A stretch of DNA of 64,000 nucleotides, from NCBI GenBank assembly GCA_937874695.1, contig CALNAJ010000027.1, positions 240,589 to 304,588 of the forward strand, given 5' to 3'. The position numbers were made by a program, and so were the translations under genes. Below are positions 35,141-44,135 of the stretch, piece after piece. Origin of the DNA: an uncultured Lactobacillus sp. (GTDB lineage Bacteria; Bacillota; Bacilli; Lactobacillales; Lactobacillaceae). The notes under the pieces were generated by a model, which saw only the letters and a list, made by a program, of their open reading frames with translations, ran no database searches and was not told the origin of the DNA. Within the stretch, counting starts at the first letter, position 1, and each line of letters starts with the position of its first letter.

Positions 35141-35671
35141 TTGGTCTTAAGTCTAATCATTCTGGTGGTGTTGATCTTCGGTTTTCGCCGGGGGTATCGC
35201 CGGGGCCTGGTTCTACAGGTACTCAATACGATTGGGTACATCGTCGTTTGGCTAGCCGCGCGGTTCCTAGCGAAGCCACTGGCGACGGGCATCGGCCAAT
35301 TCATTGGCAACCTGTCGTTGGACAGCTCGGCCAGTGCGGTCACGGCGGCCCAGAGTAGCAGTTTCTTCTTAAATGGGATTGCTTTTTCTGCCATCCTGAC
35401 AGTGGGCTTTTTCATCGTCCATCGGGTAGCGTACGGCCTCAACAAGGTGACCTGGCTCCCAGTGATTCATCAAGTGAATTCGCTGGCTGGCGGCCTGATC
35501 AACCTGGTCATCCGTTACGTGGTGATCTTTCTAATTTTAAATCTGATGATCCTGTTACCAGTTAAGGGATTCCAAAACAGTTATCAAGCGTCACCAGTTG
35601 CCCAGTGGATCGTGAAACAAACGCCGGTCCTCTCGAAACAGGTCTACAACTGGTGGCTGACAGAACATTAA
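35141..35671 (+). CDS. cvpA: CvpA family membrane protein
   Basis: A 176-residue polytopic membrane protein of the CvpA family (colicin V production protein in E. coli; YshB in Bacillus) with the signature LSLIILVVLIFGFRRGYRRG at the N-terminus and about four membrane segments. The start is TTG 35141, one base after the zapA stop, with GGAGG at 35130-35134 inside the end of zapA. An upstream ATG in the same frame overlaps zapA extensively and is unlikely. Confidence 0.85.
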   Translation: MVLSLIILVVLIFGFRRGYRRGLVLQVLNTIGYIVVWLAARFLAKPLATGIGQFIGNLSLDSSASAVTAAQSSSFFLNGIAFSAILTVGFFIVHRVAYGLNKVTWLPVIHQVNSLAGGLINLVIRYVVIFLILNLMILLPVKGFQNSYQASPVAQWIVKQTPVLSKQVYNWWLTEH

Positions 35672-35701
35672 TTCTGACGACTCGTTAGAGAGGAGCGTCC
35701 T

Positions 35702-38065
35702 ATGAATCAAAAAACATTAAAAATTATGGAGTACGACCGCATCAAGCAGGCGCTTCGCGGTTATTTAGTCTCTGCCGCTGGGCAACACGAGCTCAATCAG
35801 CTCCAACCCACGGCTGATGTGAAGCAACTCCAGATTTGGCTCGATGAAACGCGAGATGGCGCAGACATTTATCGCTTGGAGAGTGGCATCCCATTACCCA
35901 AGTTGGATGATATCCGGCCCCATTTACACCGTTTAGCCATGGAAGCCGCCCTGAATGGTCTCGAACTGGCTCAGATCAGTCGGGTCCTCTGGACGACGAG
36001 TTCCGTGGTAAAATTCTTCCGCGATTTGGAAGACAAAGAGATTGATTTACGTCGGTTGAACCGGGTGGTTAAGGAACTCGTGACCTTACCTGACGTGACA
36101 CGGCGCTTACGGACTTCACTGGAAGGCGACGGCCACATTACGGATGAAGCCTCACCGGCATTAAAACAGATCCGGCAACACATCACCCAGACCGAGGCGG
36201 CCATCCGGACCACGATGGACCAATACACGCGGGGCAAGGATGCCAAGTACCTGAGCGAAACGATCGTGACGATCCGTGACGACCGTTACGTGATTCCGGT
36301 TCGGGCCGAATACAAGCAACGTTTCGGTGGAATCGTGCATGATCAGAGTGCCAGTGGGCAGACGCTGTTCATTGAACCTCAGGCAGTCGTGGGCTTAAAC
36401 AACCGCTTACGGCAGAACCAGATGGATGAACGGCACGAAGAGCAACGCATTCTGGCTGAGTTGACGGCCTTACTGTCACCTTATCAGGATGAAATTCTTC
36501 GCAACGCCGAGTTACTCGGTCACTTTGACTTTATCAATGCGAAGTCCCGCTATGCCCATCAACTGAAGGCAAGTGAACCGAAGCTGTCATTGGATAATCA
36601 AGTGAACTTGCGGCAAGCGCGGCACCCCTTGATCGACCAAAAGAAGGTCGTCGCCAATGACATTACGATTGGGCGCGACTACAAGGCGATTATCGTGACG
36701 GGGCCAAACACCGGTGGGAAGACCATCACGCTGAAGACGCTGGCCCTGGTCCAATTGATGGGGCAGTCGGGGTTATTTATTCCAGCCAATGAAAACAGTG
36801 TGATTGGCGTCTTCGATGATATTTTTGCCGATATCGGGGATGAACAATCCATCGAACAGAGTCTGAGTACATTCTCTGGGCACATGGAAAATATCGTTGC
36901 TATTCTTCAACAAGCCGACGAACGTAGCCTGATCGTTGTCGATGAATTGGGTGCCGGGACCGATCCTCAAGAAGGGGCCGCCTTGGCCATTGCCATTCTC
37001 GATGAGATTGGGACGCTGGGCAGCTATGTGATGGCCTCGACCCACTACCCCGAGCTGAAGGCTTACGGGTACAATCGGCCAGATACCATCAACGCTAGTA
37101 TGGAATTTAACGGCGAGACGTTACGGCCGACCTATCACTTGTTGATTGGGATTCCTGGGCGGAGTAACGCGCTGGATATTGCCTCTCGTTTGGGCATGCC
37201 AGCCCAGGTTATTGATGCCGCGCGGGGCTTGACCGATCAAGATAGTCAAGACCTGAATGCTATGATCAGCGACCTGACTGAGCAGAAACGTCATGCAGAT
37301 CGAGACGCGGCCGAGTTACAGACGCAGTTGGAGGAAGCCAATGCGCTCCACGATCAATTGCAGAAGCAATTCGAACAATATCAGCACCAGAAGGACCAAC
37401 TCATGCTGGATGCCAAACGCGATGCGAACCGGTTGGTCGATGAATCCCGGAAACGGGCAAACCAGATTATCGCGGACATTCGCAAGAAGCAATTGGCGGC
37501 CGGTCAGAGTGTGGTCAAGGAAGACGAGTTGATTTCCGCACAAGGGGCCTTGAATGCTCTGCAACAGGATACCAAGCTCAAGAAGAACCGGGTTCTGCGG
37601 CGTGAAAAGGCTAAGCTCGACTTCCACAAGGGCGACAGTGTTCTCGTGAAGTCTTACGGCCAAATCGGGGTCTTGATGCAGCAACTGGACGACAATCATT
37701 GGGAAGTTCAGCTGGGAATTTTGAAGATGAAGATTGCCAATAACGATCTGGAGAAGGCTAAGGACACTGCCAAGAGTAAGAAGCAACCCCGGGCAACGGT
37801 TCGCCGGTCCGGATCATCCGGGATGTCGCCAACACTGGATTTGCGGGGGCACCGCTACGAAGAGGCCATGGCCGAAGTGGATCGCTACATCGATTCTGCG
37901 CTGCTGGCAGGCTACCCATCCGTGACGATCATTCACGGGAAGGGGACCGGGGCTCTGCGTAAGGGTGTGACGGACTATCTGAAGCGCAACAACCGCATCA
38001 AGAGTTTTGGGTTCTCACCTGCCAATGCCGGGGGCGATGGCTCCACGGTCGTACGGTTTAAGTAA
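35702..38065 (+). CDS. mutS2: Endonuclease MutS2 / ribosome rescue factor
   Basis: A MutS paralogue without mismatch-recognition domains. In Bacilli it acts on collided ribosomes, and earlier work tied it to recombination suppression. The 787 residues show a core and clamp region, ATPase with TGPNTGGKTITLKTL (about 333) and VDELGAGTDPQEGAAL, a coiled coil (about 520-620), and a C-terminal Smr domain with LDLRGHRYEEAM and HGKGTGALRKGV. GAGAGGAGC precedes the ATG. Confidence 0.96.
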   Translation: MNQKTLKIMEYDRIKQALRGYLVSAAGQHELNQLQPTADVKQLQIWLDETRDGADIYRLESGIPLPKLDDIRPHLHRLAMEAALNGLELAQISRVLWTTSSVVKFFRDLEDKEIDLRRLNRVVKELVTLPDVTRRLRTSLEGDGHITDEASPALKQIRQHITQTEAAIRTTMDQYTRGKDAKYLSETIVTIRDDRYVIPVRAEYKQRFGGIVHDQSASGQTLFIEPQAVVGLNNRLRQNQMDERHEEQRILAELTALLSPYQDEILRNAELLGHFDFINAKSRYAHQLKASEPKLSLDNQVNLRQARHPLIDQKKVVANDITIGRDYKAIIVTGPNTGGKTITLKTLALVQLMGQSGLFIPANENSVIGVFDDIFADIGDEQSIEQSLSTFSGHMENIVAILQQADERSLIVVDELGAGTDPQEGAALAIAILDEIGTLGSYVMASTHYPELKAYGYNRPDTINASMEFNGETLRPTYHLLIGIPGRSNALDIASRLGMPAQVIDAARGLTDQDSQDLNAMISDLTEQKRHADRDAAELQTQLEEANALHDQLQKQFEQYQHQKDQLMLDAKRDANRLVDESRKRANQIIADIRKKQLAAGQSVVKEDELISAQGALNALQQDTKLKKNRVLRREKAKLDFHKGDSVLVKSYGQIGVLMQQLDDNHWEVQLGILKMKIANNDLEKAKDTAKSKKQPRATVRRSGSSGMSPTLDLRGHRYEEAMAEVDRYIDSALLAGYPSVTIIHGKGTGALRKGVTDYLKRNNRIKSFGFSPANAGGDGSTVVRFK

Positions 38066-38093
38066 TCCGGCAATTAAGTTGTAAGCAATTTAG

Positions 38094-38121
38094 TTGTGAT
38101 TTTATCAAAGTCTGGTAGACT
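38094..38121 (+). promoter_or_regulatory. Promoter of trxA
   Basis: TTGTGA (38094-38099) and TAGACT (38116-38121) with 16-bp spacing. Confidence 0.65.
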
Positions 38122-38185
38122 GATTATGAAGCAACGTGAAATGCTGCTGGTAGTTAAGTTATGAATTTGATAGGGAGGCAATACA

Positions 38186-38500
38186 ATGGTTACGGAAACA
38201 ACGGACAAAACCTTTGAACAAGATACTGCTACGGGCGTTACCCTGACTGACTTTTGGGCAACGTGGTGTGGTCCTTGTCGGATGCAATCACCAGTAGTTG
38301 AACAATTGGCTGGGGAAATGGACAGCGTTACCTTTAACAAGATGGACGTTGACGCCAACCCTAACACGCCACAATCCTTTGGTATCATGAGCATCCCAAC
38401 TTTACTGGTCAAGAAGGACGGTAAAGTGGTTGATTCCATCGTGGGTTACCACTCCAAGGATCAATTAAAGAAGATTTTAGACCAATACGTCGAAGCCTAA
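38186..38500 (+). CDS. trxA: Thioredoxin
   Basis: A 104-residue thioredoxin with the redox site WATWCGPCRM and the cis-proline loop SIPTLLVKKDG. It reduces cytoplasmic disulfides using thioredoxin reductase. GGGAGG lies 9 bp before the ATG. A symmetrical terminator follows (38517-38553). Confidence 0.97.
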   Translation: MVTETTDKTFEQDTATGVTLTDFWATWCGPCRMQSPVVEQLAGEMDSVTFNKMDVDANPNTPQSFGIMSIPTLLVKKDGKVVDSIVGYHSKDQLKKILDQYVEA

Positions 38501-38516
38501 AGACGCCGGTCGAAAA

Positions 38517-38553
38517 AAACGACTGCCGCGGATAATTCCGTAGCAGTCGTTTT
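38517..38553. terminator. Bidirectional terminator between trxA and the DUF2507 gene
   Basis: AAAACGACTGC pairs with GCAGTCGTTTT around a CGG/CCG inner stem, so it can serve both strands. Confidence 0.8.
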
Positions 38554-38642
38554 GTATAAATGGGTAAAATATTGAAAAATAAAAAAAGTGAAACCGCAAA
38601 TGGATTTCACTCATACTTTATCGTTTTAGAAAAAGATAGCGG

Positions 38643-39161
38643 CTAGTCTTCACTATCCTCACTCTCGCCCGCCGGTTTAACCAAGCTGAGTGGTTGCGGC
38701 GCATCGTATTCTGGAATCACGTCATCTGGGTCCGTGTAGACGTCGAAGGTGACGGCCTGATTCTTTAACTTACGGCCAGTTTCCACTATTTCTGCTTCGG
38801 TGATGATGCCCAGTTGTTGCGCCATCATTTCAGCAAGAAAGCCAGCTTCGAGGGTGAAGTCGGTGTCGCCGACGACTTGGAGCCGGAGGCGGACGGGATC
38901 ACCACTGAGTTGCCAGCGGGTCATGTGCGACGTTTGCTTCTCAAGCGAGAGGGTTCCAAAACCAACTTGCTCAAAAAAGATGGCGGCGTCCTTAGGATTG
39001 CCAATCGGGAATTTCCGCGCGAGTGATTTACCGGCCCAGTAACCAATGGCTCCCTTGTCCTCACCGAGCAATTCTGGAATGAGGGCGTCACGAAGAATCA
39101 TCTGGGGAAGATACTGAGCCCCCGCAGCATCATTCATGACGGTCTGGTATAAGTTTTTCAA
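38643..39161 (-). CDS. DUF2507 (YslB-like) protein
   Basis: A 172-residue protein of the YslB/DUF2507 family, related to V4R-type small-ligand domains, with LPQMILRDALIPELLGED, YWAGKSLARKFP and SFxAGFLAEM-like LEAGFLAEMMAQQLG. The function is unknown. The C-terminal 40 residues are an acidic extension. It is on the opposite strand between trxA and murI, with AAGGAGCC before the ATG. Confidence 0.82.
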   Translation of the reverse strand: MKNLYQTVMNDAAGAQYLPQMILRDALIPELLGEDKGAIGYWAGKSLARKFPIGNPKDAAIFFEQVGFGTLSLEKQTSHMTRWQLSGDPVRLRLQVVGDTDFTLEAGFLAEMMAQQLGIITEAEIVETGRKLKNQAVTFDVYTDPDDVIPEYDAPQPLSLVKPAGESEDSED

Positions 39162-39285
39162 AATAGTTGGCTCCTTTGTCCGATTTATATTCTGAATTCA
39201 TTATACCTTAAAAACCAAGTAACATTGGACTCATGATAAATTTAACGATTTTTTTACACCTGTAGATATTTTCACGGCAAGAAAC

Positions 39286-39314
39286 TTGAATCCGCTTCAT
39301 AAAAAGGCGATAAT
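39286..39314 (+). promoter_or_regulatory. Promoter of the murI operon
   Basis: TTGAAT (39286-39291) and GATAAT (39309-39314) with 17-bp spacing. Confidence 0.7.
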
Positions 39315-39347
39315 ATAGTTTCAAGTAATTGAGAGGAGCGTTGATTC

Positions 39348-40181
39348 ATGCAAAACAGTCCAATTGGGTTAATGGATTCTGGAGTCGGCGGCTTAACGGT
39401 ATTAAAAGAAGTTCAACGGCTGTTGCCTACCGAAAAAACAGTCTTTTTAGGGGACCAGGCACGGTTGCCATATGGTCCTCGCGATGCGGCGGAGGTCACG
39501 ACCTTCACGCGTCAAATTGCCGGGTTCTTACAACACCAGGCAGATATTAAAATGTTGATTATCGCCTGCAACACGGCGACGGCGGCAGCCCTCACGACCA
39601 TGCAAAAGGAACTGACCATTCCAGTCGTGGGTGTTATCGCACCCGGCGCTCGCGCGGCAGTGCAGGCCACGCGGAATCATCGGATTGGCGTGATTGCGAC
39701 TACGGGAACGGTCAAGAGCGACCAATACCAGCAAACGATTCTGGCAAAGGATCCGCACAACACGGTCTTTAGTTTAGCCGTTCAAAATTTTGTGGATTTA
39801 GTGGAAGCTAACGATTTAACGTCAGCTCATGCGCAGTCGGTGGTCAAGACTGGTTTGGCGCCATTACTGGATAAGGATATCGATACCTTAGTCATGGGTT
39901 GCACGCATTTCCCGTTGTTGCGGCCATTGATTCAGGAAGTGGTTGGGCCCAACGTGACCTTGGTTGATCCCGGAACCGCCACGGCTAACATGGCGACATC
40001 GTTGTTGGATTACTGGAACTTAGCCAATCCGAGTGGTGTTCAGCATCCAGCGGGCGACTATTTCACCACGGGTGACATTGACCGATTCAATGAATTAGCC
40101 GATAATTGGTTAGTAGAGACGCCTGTCCGGGCGCATCATTTGCCTGTAGCGGAGTTGACCCAAACAACGGAGGTTGAATAA
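39348..40181 (+). CDS. murI: Glutamate racemase
   Basis: Makes D-glutamate for peptidoglycan. The 277 residues have both catalytic cysteines in IIACNTATAAA (about residue 73) and VMGCTHFPLL (about 185), and GLMDSGVGGLTV near the start. First of a four-gene operon murI-rdgB-yfcE-cbpB, with GAGAGGAGC before the ATG. Confidence 0.97.
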   Translation: MQNSPIGLMDSGVGGLTVLKEVQRLLPTEKTVFLGDQARLPYGPRDAAEVTTFTRQIAGFLQHQADIKMLIIACNTATAAALTTMQKELTIPVVGVIAPGARAAVQATRNHRIGVIATTGTVKSDQYQQTILAKDPHNTVFSLAVQNFVDLVEANDLTSAHAQSVVKTGLAPLLDKDIDTLVMGCTHFPLLRPLIQEVVGPNVTLVDPGTATANMATSLLDYWNLANPSGVQHPAGDYFTTGDIDRFNELADNWLVETPVRAHHLPVAELTQTTEVE

Positions 40182-40184
40182 CGA

Positions 40185-40784
40185 ATGGAAAACACGATTG
40201 TCATTGCCACGAACAACGCCGGTAAGGCCCGCGAATTCCGCGCTATCTTTGAGCCCAAGGGCTTGACGGTGAAGACGCTGGCGGATTTCCCCAATCTCAA
40301 GCAGGTTGTGGAGACCGGGACGACCTTTACCGAGAACGCCACGTTAAAGGCAACGGCGGTCGCGCACGAGACGCAATTGCCCGTGTTGGCCGATGACTCA
40401 GGGCTGATGGTCGATGCGTTGAATGGTGAGCCGGGCATTTACTCGGCCCGTTATGCAGGCGACCATGACGACGCCAAGAATAATGAAAAATTACTGGCGA
40501 ACTTAGAAGGGGTTCCCGCTGCAAAACGGGGGGCTGCCTTTCACACGTCACTGGTCCTCATCAAGCCCGATGGTAAGAAGTTAGTTGCCACCGGTGAAGT
40601 CCGGGGTGAAATCCTAACGGCACCCCGGGGCCACGATGGCTTCGGGTACGACCCGTTATTTTATGTGCCCGAGGAACGGTTGACTTTTGCCGAAATGGGT
40701 TTGGCGACTAAGAATCAGCACAGTCACAGGGCTAAGGCTGTGGCGGCTATGTTGCCGCAGTTCGACGCCTGGTGGGAGGCTTAA
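40185..40784 (+). CDS. rdgB: XTP/dITP diphosphatase (RdgB/HAM1 family)
   Basis: Removes inosine and xanthosine triphosphates from the nucleotide pool. The 199 residues contain IVIATNNAGKAREF, LADDSGLMVDAL, GEPGIYSARYAG and GHDGFGYDPLFY, all family hallmarks. It begins 3 bp after murI, and the fixed murI-rdgB pairing is common in Firmicutes. Confidence 0.97.
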   Translation: MENTIVIATNNAGKAREFRAIFEPKGLTVKTLADFPNLKQVVETGTTFTENATLKATAVAHETQLPVLADDSGLMVDALNGEPGIYSARYAGDHDDAKNNEKLLANLEGVPAAKRGAAFHTSLVLIKPDGKKLVATGEVRGEILTAPRGHDGFGYDPLFYVPEERLTFAEMGLATKNQHSHRAKAVAAMLPQFDAWWEA

Positions 40785-40786
40785 CG

Positions 40787-41320
40787 ATGAGTCGATGGTT
40801 AGTGATCAGTGATAATCATGGTGACCGGGACATTCTGGTTGCCTTAAAGAAACAGTTACAACCGGATGCCGTATTTCACTGCGGTGATTCGGAAATGACG
40901 GCCGATGATCCGTGGTTTCAGGACGCTTACGTGGTTCAGGGGAATATGGACTTTGATACCAATCTGCCGTTAGTTGTTACGCCTGAAGTTGATGGGCGAC
41001 AAGTCTTATTGACGCATGGGCATCACGATGGTGTGAACTGGGATCTGACCCAGCTGAAGCTGCGCGCGGATGCCGCTCAGGCCGAGGCCGTTTTCTACGG
41101 GCACACACACCAGTTGGCTGCCGAAATGGTCGGGGGCCATCTGTTTGTGAATCCTGGGAGTATCAGTCAGCCGCGCGGTGAGTTCCAGTATTTGGGCGGA
41201 ACGTGCGCGGTTATCACGGTCACAGCGACCCAGTGGATCGTTCAGTACGTGACGCGGGACGGGCAGCCCGTGCCGGATTTGAAATTCACGTTTGCCCGTA
41301 CGGAGACGCAGAAAGGATGA
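40787..41320 (+). CDS. YfcE/MJ0936-type metallophosphodiesterase
   Basis: A 177-residue calcineurin-like phosphodiesterase. Metal ligands are visible in VISDNHGD, CGDSE, QGNMD, LTHGHH and YGHTHQ. The natural substrate is not known. I use the ATG at 40787 after GGGAGG (40774-40779), which leaves 2 bp after the rdgB stop. Confidence 0.9.
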   Translation: MSRWLVISDNHGDRDILVALKKQLQPDAVFHCGDSEMTADDPWFQDAYVVQGNMDFDTNLPLVVTPEVDGRQVLLTHGHHDGVNWDLTQLKLRADAAQAEAVFYGHTHQLAAEMVGGHLFVNPGSISQPRGEFQYLGGTCAVITVTATQWIVQYVTRDGQPVPDLKFTFARTETQKG

Positions 41321-41328
41321 ATTGAGGC

Positions 41329-41820
41329 ATGATTGACCCAGCCGTTGAAAAAATGCTGCTTAAAGATCCGAAGAGCTATGTGATCTCTGCGGATGTGGTT
41401 GCGAACGTCACGGCAACTAATACTTTGGAACACGCCTTTATGGTGCTGTCGAAGGTCGGTTACAGCCGAATCCCCGTGCTGACGCCGGATGATCGCTTAC
41501 AGGGGATGATTTCGCTGGCGGCTATTTCGGAATATCTGCTGCACGTGCCGGGGGCGGCTGTGGAACAGCTCAGTTGCTATACGGTGGCCGATGCCATGCT
41601 GCCGGTCAACCGGTGGGTAAGTGATCCAACCAAACTCGAAACAATCTTAAACTACTTAGTGGACGAGCCGTTTATTCCTCTGGTTGATGACGATAAGGTC
41701 TTTCAGGGAATTATCACGCGGCGTGAGCTGTTGAAACGAATTAATTTCATGGCGCACAATCTCCACAAATATTACGATGTAACCGCGAAAGAAAAGGTGG
41801 CAGACCAGGCCGAGAAATAA
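41329..41820 (+). CDS. cbpB: CBS-domain protein, CbpB-like
   Basis: A 163-residue protein with two CBS domains (about 18-80 and 90-145). It resembles CbpB/DarB (YkuL), which binds cyclic di-AMP and modulates (p)ppGpp synthesis in Bacillus and Listeria; visible landmarks are SRIPVLTPDDRLQGMISL and PFIPLVDDDKVFQGIITRR. It is last in the murI operon. Ligand and partner are inferred from the family. Confidence 0.82.
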   Translation: MIDPAVEKMLLKDPKSYVISADVVANVTATNTLEHAFMVLSKVGYSRIPVLTPDDRLQGMISLAAISEYLLHVPGAAVEQLSCYTVADAMLPVNRWVSDPTKLETILNYLVDEPFIPLVDDDKVFQGIITRRELLKRINFMAHNLHKYYDVTAKEKVADQAEK

Positions 41821-41850
41821 TCTGGCTGGGTGCGGCTAATGGTGTAAAAT

Positions 41851-41894
41851 AAAACGACCGAATCTTCTAACTTAACAGAAGATTCGGTCGTTTT
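41851..41894. terminator. Strong symmetrical terminator after cbpB
   Basis: A 17-bp perfect inverted repeat, AAAACGACCGAATCTTC (41851-41867) with 41878-41894, ending in TTTT. Confidence 0.88.
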
Positions 41895-41981
41895 GCTGTC
41901 TAATTGCATGAGAGACTTGATGGTAGTGTAAAGCTAAACTAGTTTGATGACAGGTGCATGTTTAAGCTAAAAGACTGTTTA

Positions 41982-42173
41982 GCCGTAGGAGGCCAGAGAC
42001 GTAACCAGCCGTGACAGCGGTGTTAGACTGGGATGGTTTTTCCCAGTCTTACACCGCGGGACGTGTTTGGAAACTCGCAGGATTTTGGCGAGGTTTCAAA
42101 CCGATCCGGAAGCCCGTTCTGTGGCTGCAGGCGGTCCCCACAGCAGGTGGAGTCTCTGGCAGCCGCAGGCGAC
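41982..42173 (+). repeat. Structured dispersed repeat, type A, copy 6
   Basis: Type A element in forward orientation. The closing helix pairs GCCAGAGAC (41992-42000) with GTCTCTGGC (42152-42160). The first hairpin (42017-42057) has GCGGTGT/ACACCGC and AGACTGGGA/TCCCAGTCT, with several compensatory changes relative to other copies. Its 3' end lies 10 bp before the end of mscS on the other strand. Confidence 0.88.
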
Positions 42174-42183
42174 TTTCTTTGGC

Positions 42184-43056
42184 TTACTTGCTAGCGGGCA
42201 TCGACGCATGGGTCGGTAGTTGAATACCAGCTTGGCGAATAGCCTTCAGATAGGCCGTCAGGAAGCTAGCCTGAAGCGCAAATTGACTGCCACTCTTGCA
42301 GGTCAGGGCAACCTGAAAGACCAATTCGTTTGGTGGTAGAGTGACCACACCGGTGATGGCCGGTTCACCGATCACACTAGGGTGTTGCGGCAACAGCTTT
42401 TCATTGACCTCTTTGATAATGGCCGGTAACTTTTCCACCGGCGTCGTCGGTGCGATGGGGATGTTGACCAGCGCGTGCATGTTGTTCCGTGAACGGTTGG
42501 AAACGATGGTGATATTTCGGTTGGGAATGAAGTTCAACGTCCCATCGGCGCTGGTGACCTGCGTGGTCCGCAATCCGATCGATGTGACCGTGCCTTCAAT
42601 CGTGCCAATCTGAACGACGTCACCGACATCGAGTTGTTGTTCCATGAGAATGGAGATCCCGGTAACCAGGTCGCTCACAAACCCTTGAGCACCTAGGCCT
42701 AATGCCAAACTGAAGATTCCGGCACCGGCAATTAATGTGCCGACGGGAACCCCCAGCGTGGACAGTAGGGCGTAGATCCAGAAGAAAAGAATCGTGTAGT
42801 GAAAGAGATTCATCGTCAGCATGCTGATTGTTTGTAGGCGATTGCTGGGGCCAGATTTGGGCACCAGGTACCGCTTAAAGCTGCGCCGCAGGATGAATTT
42901 CCCGACAAAGTTGATGACTAGAAATAAGAGTGTTAAAAAAAGTAGCGTCAGAAAACGACTGGTAATAAGGTGCATGAACTTCTCCCAGTCAAAAGAAGTG
43001 ACATAGTGTTGGAACCACTTGGAAGAAGTGGCTGTGGTCGTTACGAGGTCCGTCAA
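42184..43056 (-). CDS. mscS: Small-conductance mechanosensitive channel MscS
   Basis: A membrane tension-gated channel for osmotic downshock. The 290 residues have three N-terminal membrane helices (about 25-120), the pore-lining region AGAGIFSLALGLGAQGFVSD, and the soluble beta and alpha-beta domain with NFIPNRNITIVSNRSRN. I place the start at TTG 43056, 9 bp after AAAGGAG. A longer TTG start at 43083 would span that ribosome site. Confidence 0.9.
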   Translation of the reverse strand: MTDLVTTTATSSKWFQHYVTSFDWEKFMHLITSRFLTLLFLTLLFLVINFVGKFILRRSFKRYLVPKSGPSNRLQTISMLTMNLFHYTILFFWIYALLSTLGVPVGTLIAGAGIFSLALGLGAQGFVSDLVTGISILMEQQLDVGDVVQIGTIEGTVTSIGLRTTQVTSADGTLNFIPNRNITIVSNRSRNNMHALVNIPIAPTTPVEKLPAIIKEVNEKLLPQHPSVIGEPAITGVVTLPPNELVFQVALTCKSGSQFALQASFLTAYLKAIRQAGIQLPTHASMPASK

Positions 43057-43187
43057 GAAACGCGTCTCCTTTGAAGCCTGCAACCATGTGTTGACTAAGA
43101 TGCAGGGAGTTTATTCTCTAGTTTAGCAGATTTTACAGGTGGCGCCCAGAGTTGGACGAGAAAAGCCGGTTGGATTTGGGGTTTTAA

Positions 43188-43216
43188 TTGCACCCGCTCC
43201 TTGAGAATGCTATTCT
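43188..43216 (+). promoter_or_regulatory. Promoter of the DUF948/YtxH pair
   Basis: TTGCAC (43188-43193) and TATTCT (43211-43216) with 17-bp spacing. Confidence 0.65.
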
Positions 43217-43250
43217 ATTGGTAAGTAACTGAGTACAAGGAGGGGTTGTC

Positions 43251-43655
43251 ATGACCGGTGGACAAGTAGCGGGCCTGATCGCAGCGATTGCGTTTTTGAT
43301 TCTGGTCCTCTTCATTGGCATGTTCTTAGTCAAGATGAACAAAACGTTAGGTGAGGTAAACAAGTCGGTGAAAACGATGACGTCGGATCTCGATGTTATC
43401 AGTCATCAGGCTGAAAATATCATGGCTAACGCGAATGAATTACTGGAAGACGTTAACCAGAAAGTTGCCACCATCGATCCAGTCTTCCAGGCCGCAGCGG
43501 ATCTGGGTGAAAGTGTTTCTGATTTGAACACGGCGACCCGGAACCTGACCGACCGCGTGTCGGATACGGCTAAGCAGACGGCCAAGACGTCATTAGCTGC
43601 CAAGGTTGGCAAGACGGCGTTTGACCTCTACAGAAATCACAAAAATAAGGAATAA
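43251..43655 (+). CDS. DUF948 family membrane protein
   Basis: A 134-residue protein with one N-terminal membrane helix (about 6-28) and a helical, coiled-coil-like soluble part rich in Val, Asp and Thr. It matches the DUF948 pattern of general stress proteins (TLGEVNKSVKTMTSDLDVIS). The function is unknown. AAGGAGGGG precedes the ATG. It pairs with the following YtxH-like gene. Confidence 0.8.
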   Translation: MTGGQVAGLIAAIAFLILVLFIGMFLVKMNKTLGEVNKSVKTMTSDLDVISHQAENIMANANELLEDVNQKVATIDPVFQAAADLGESVSDLNTATRNLTDRVSDTAKQTAKTSLAAKVGKTAFDLYRNHKNKE

Positions 43656-43677
43656 TCACGGAAAGGGAGTCATTAGT

Positions 43678-44064
43678 ATGGCAAAACACAAGTTATTAGC
43701 AGGATTATTAGTCGGTGGGGCAGCCTATGCAGCCTATCACGCCTTAGACTTGGAACAACGCGAAGCCTTAAAGGACGCCGCACGTGACCGCTACAATGCT
43801 TTCAAAGACCGCGCCGTGGATTACGCCTTCTATGCCGCAGACGCAGCAGATGATTTCAAAGAAGCCTTGAACGATAAGTTTGAAGCCAAGGACGATGCCC
43901 CAGCTTGGCAAACGGTACCGGACGATGTTGCCGACGAACCCGCTGATGATATTGTTTTGAGTAGCGATGAAGTCGCTGACTTACCAGACGAGAAGCCAGC
44001 TAGTGATGAAGACGCCAGTGATACTGCTACTGACGATCAAGCGAACAGCGATAACGCCGAATAA
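43678..44064 (+). CDS. YtxH-like small protein with acidic tail
   Basis: A 128-residue protein beginning MAKHKLLAGLLVGGAAYAAY, a glycine- and alanine-rich segment typical of YtxH-type proteins, then a helical region (about 28-70) and a long Asp/Glu/Ala tail. It follows the DUF948 gene by 22 bp, the arrangement of Bacillus ytxG-ytxH stress genes. The function is unknown. I chose the ATG at 43678 after AAAGGGAG. Confidence 0.78.
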   Translation: MAKHKLLAGLLVGGAAYAAYHALDLEQREALKDAARDRYNAFKDRAVDYAFYAADAADDFKEALNDKFEAKDDAPAWQTVPDDVADEPADDIVLSSDEVADLPDEKPASDEDASDTATDDQANSDNAE

Positions 44065-44080
44065 TTTTAAACTAAATAAC

Positions 44081-44128
44081 GGACGCGTTGACCACTGCCA
44101 ATCTCGGTAGGGCCAACGCGTCCGTTTT
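44081..44128 (+). terminator. Terminator after the YtxH-like gene
   Basis: GGACGCGTTG (44081-44090) pairs with CAACGCGTCC (44114-44123), followed by GTTTTG. It may also serve the convergent LysR gene. Confidence 0.82.
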
Positions 44129-44135
44129 GTGTTGT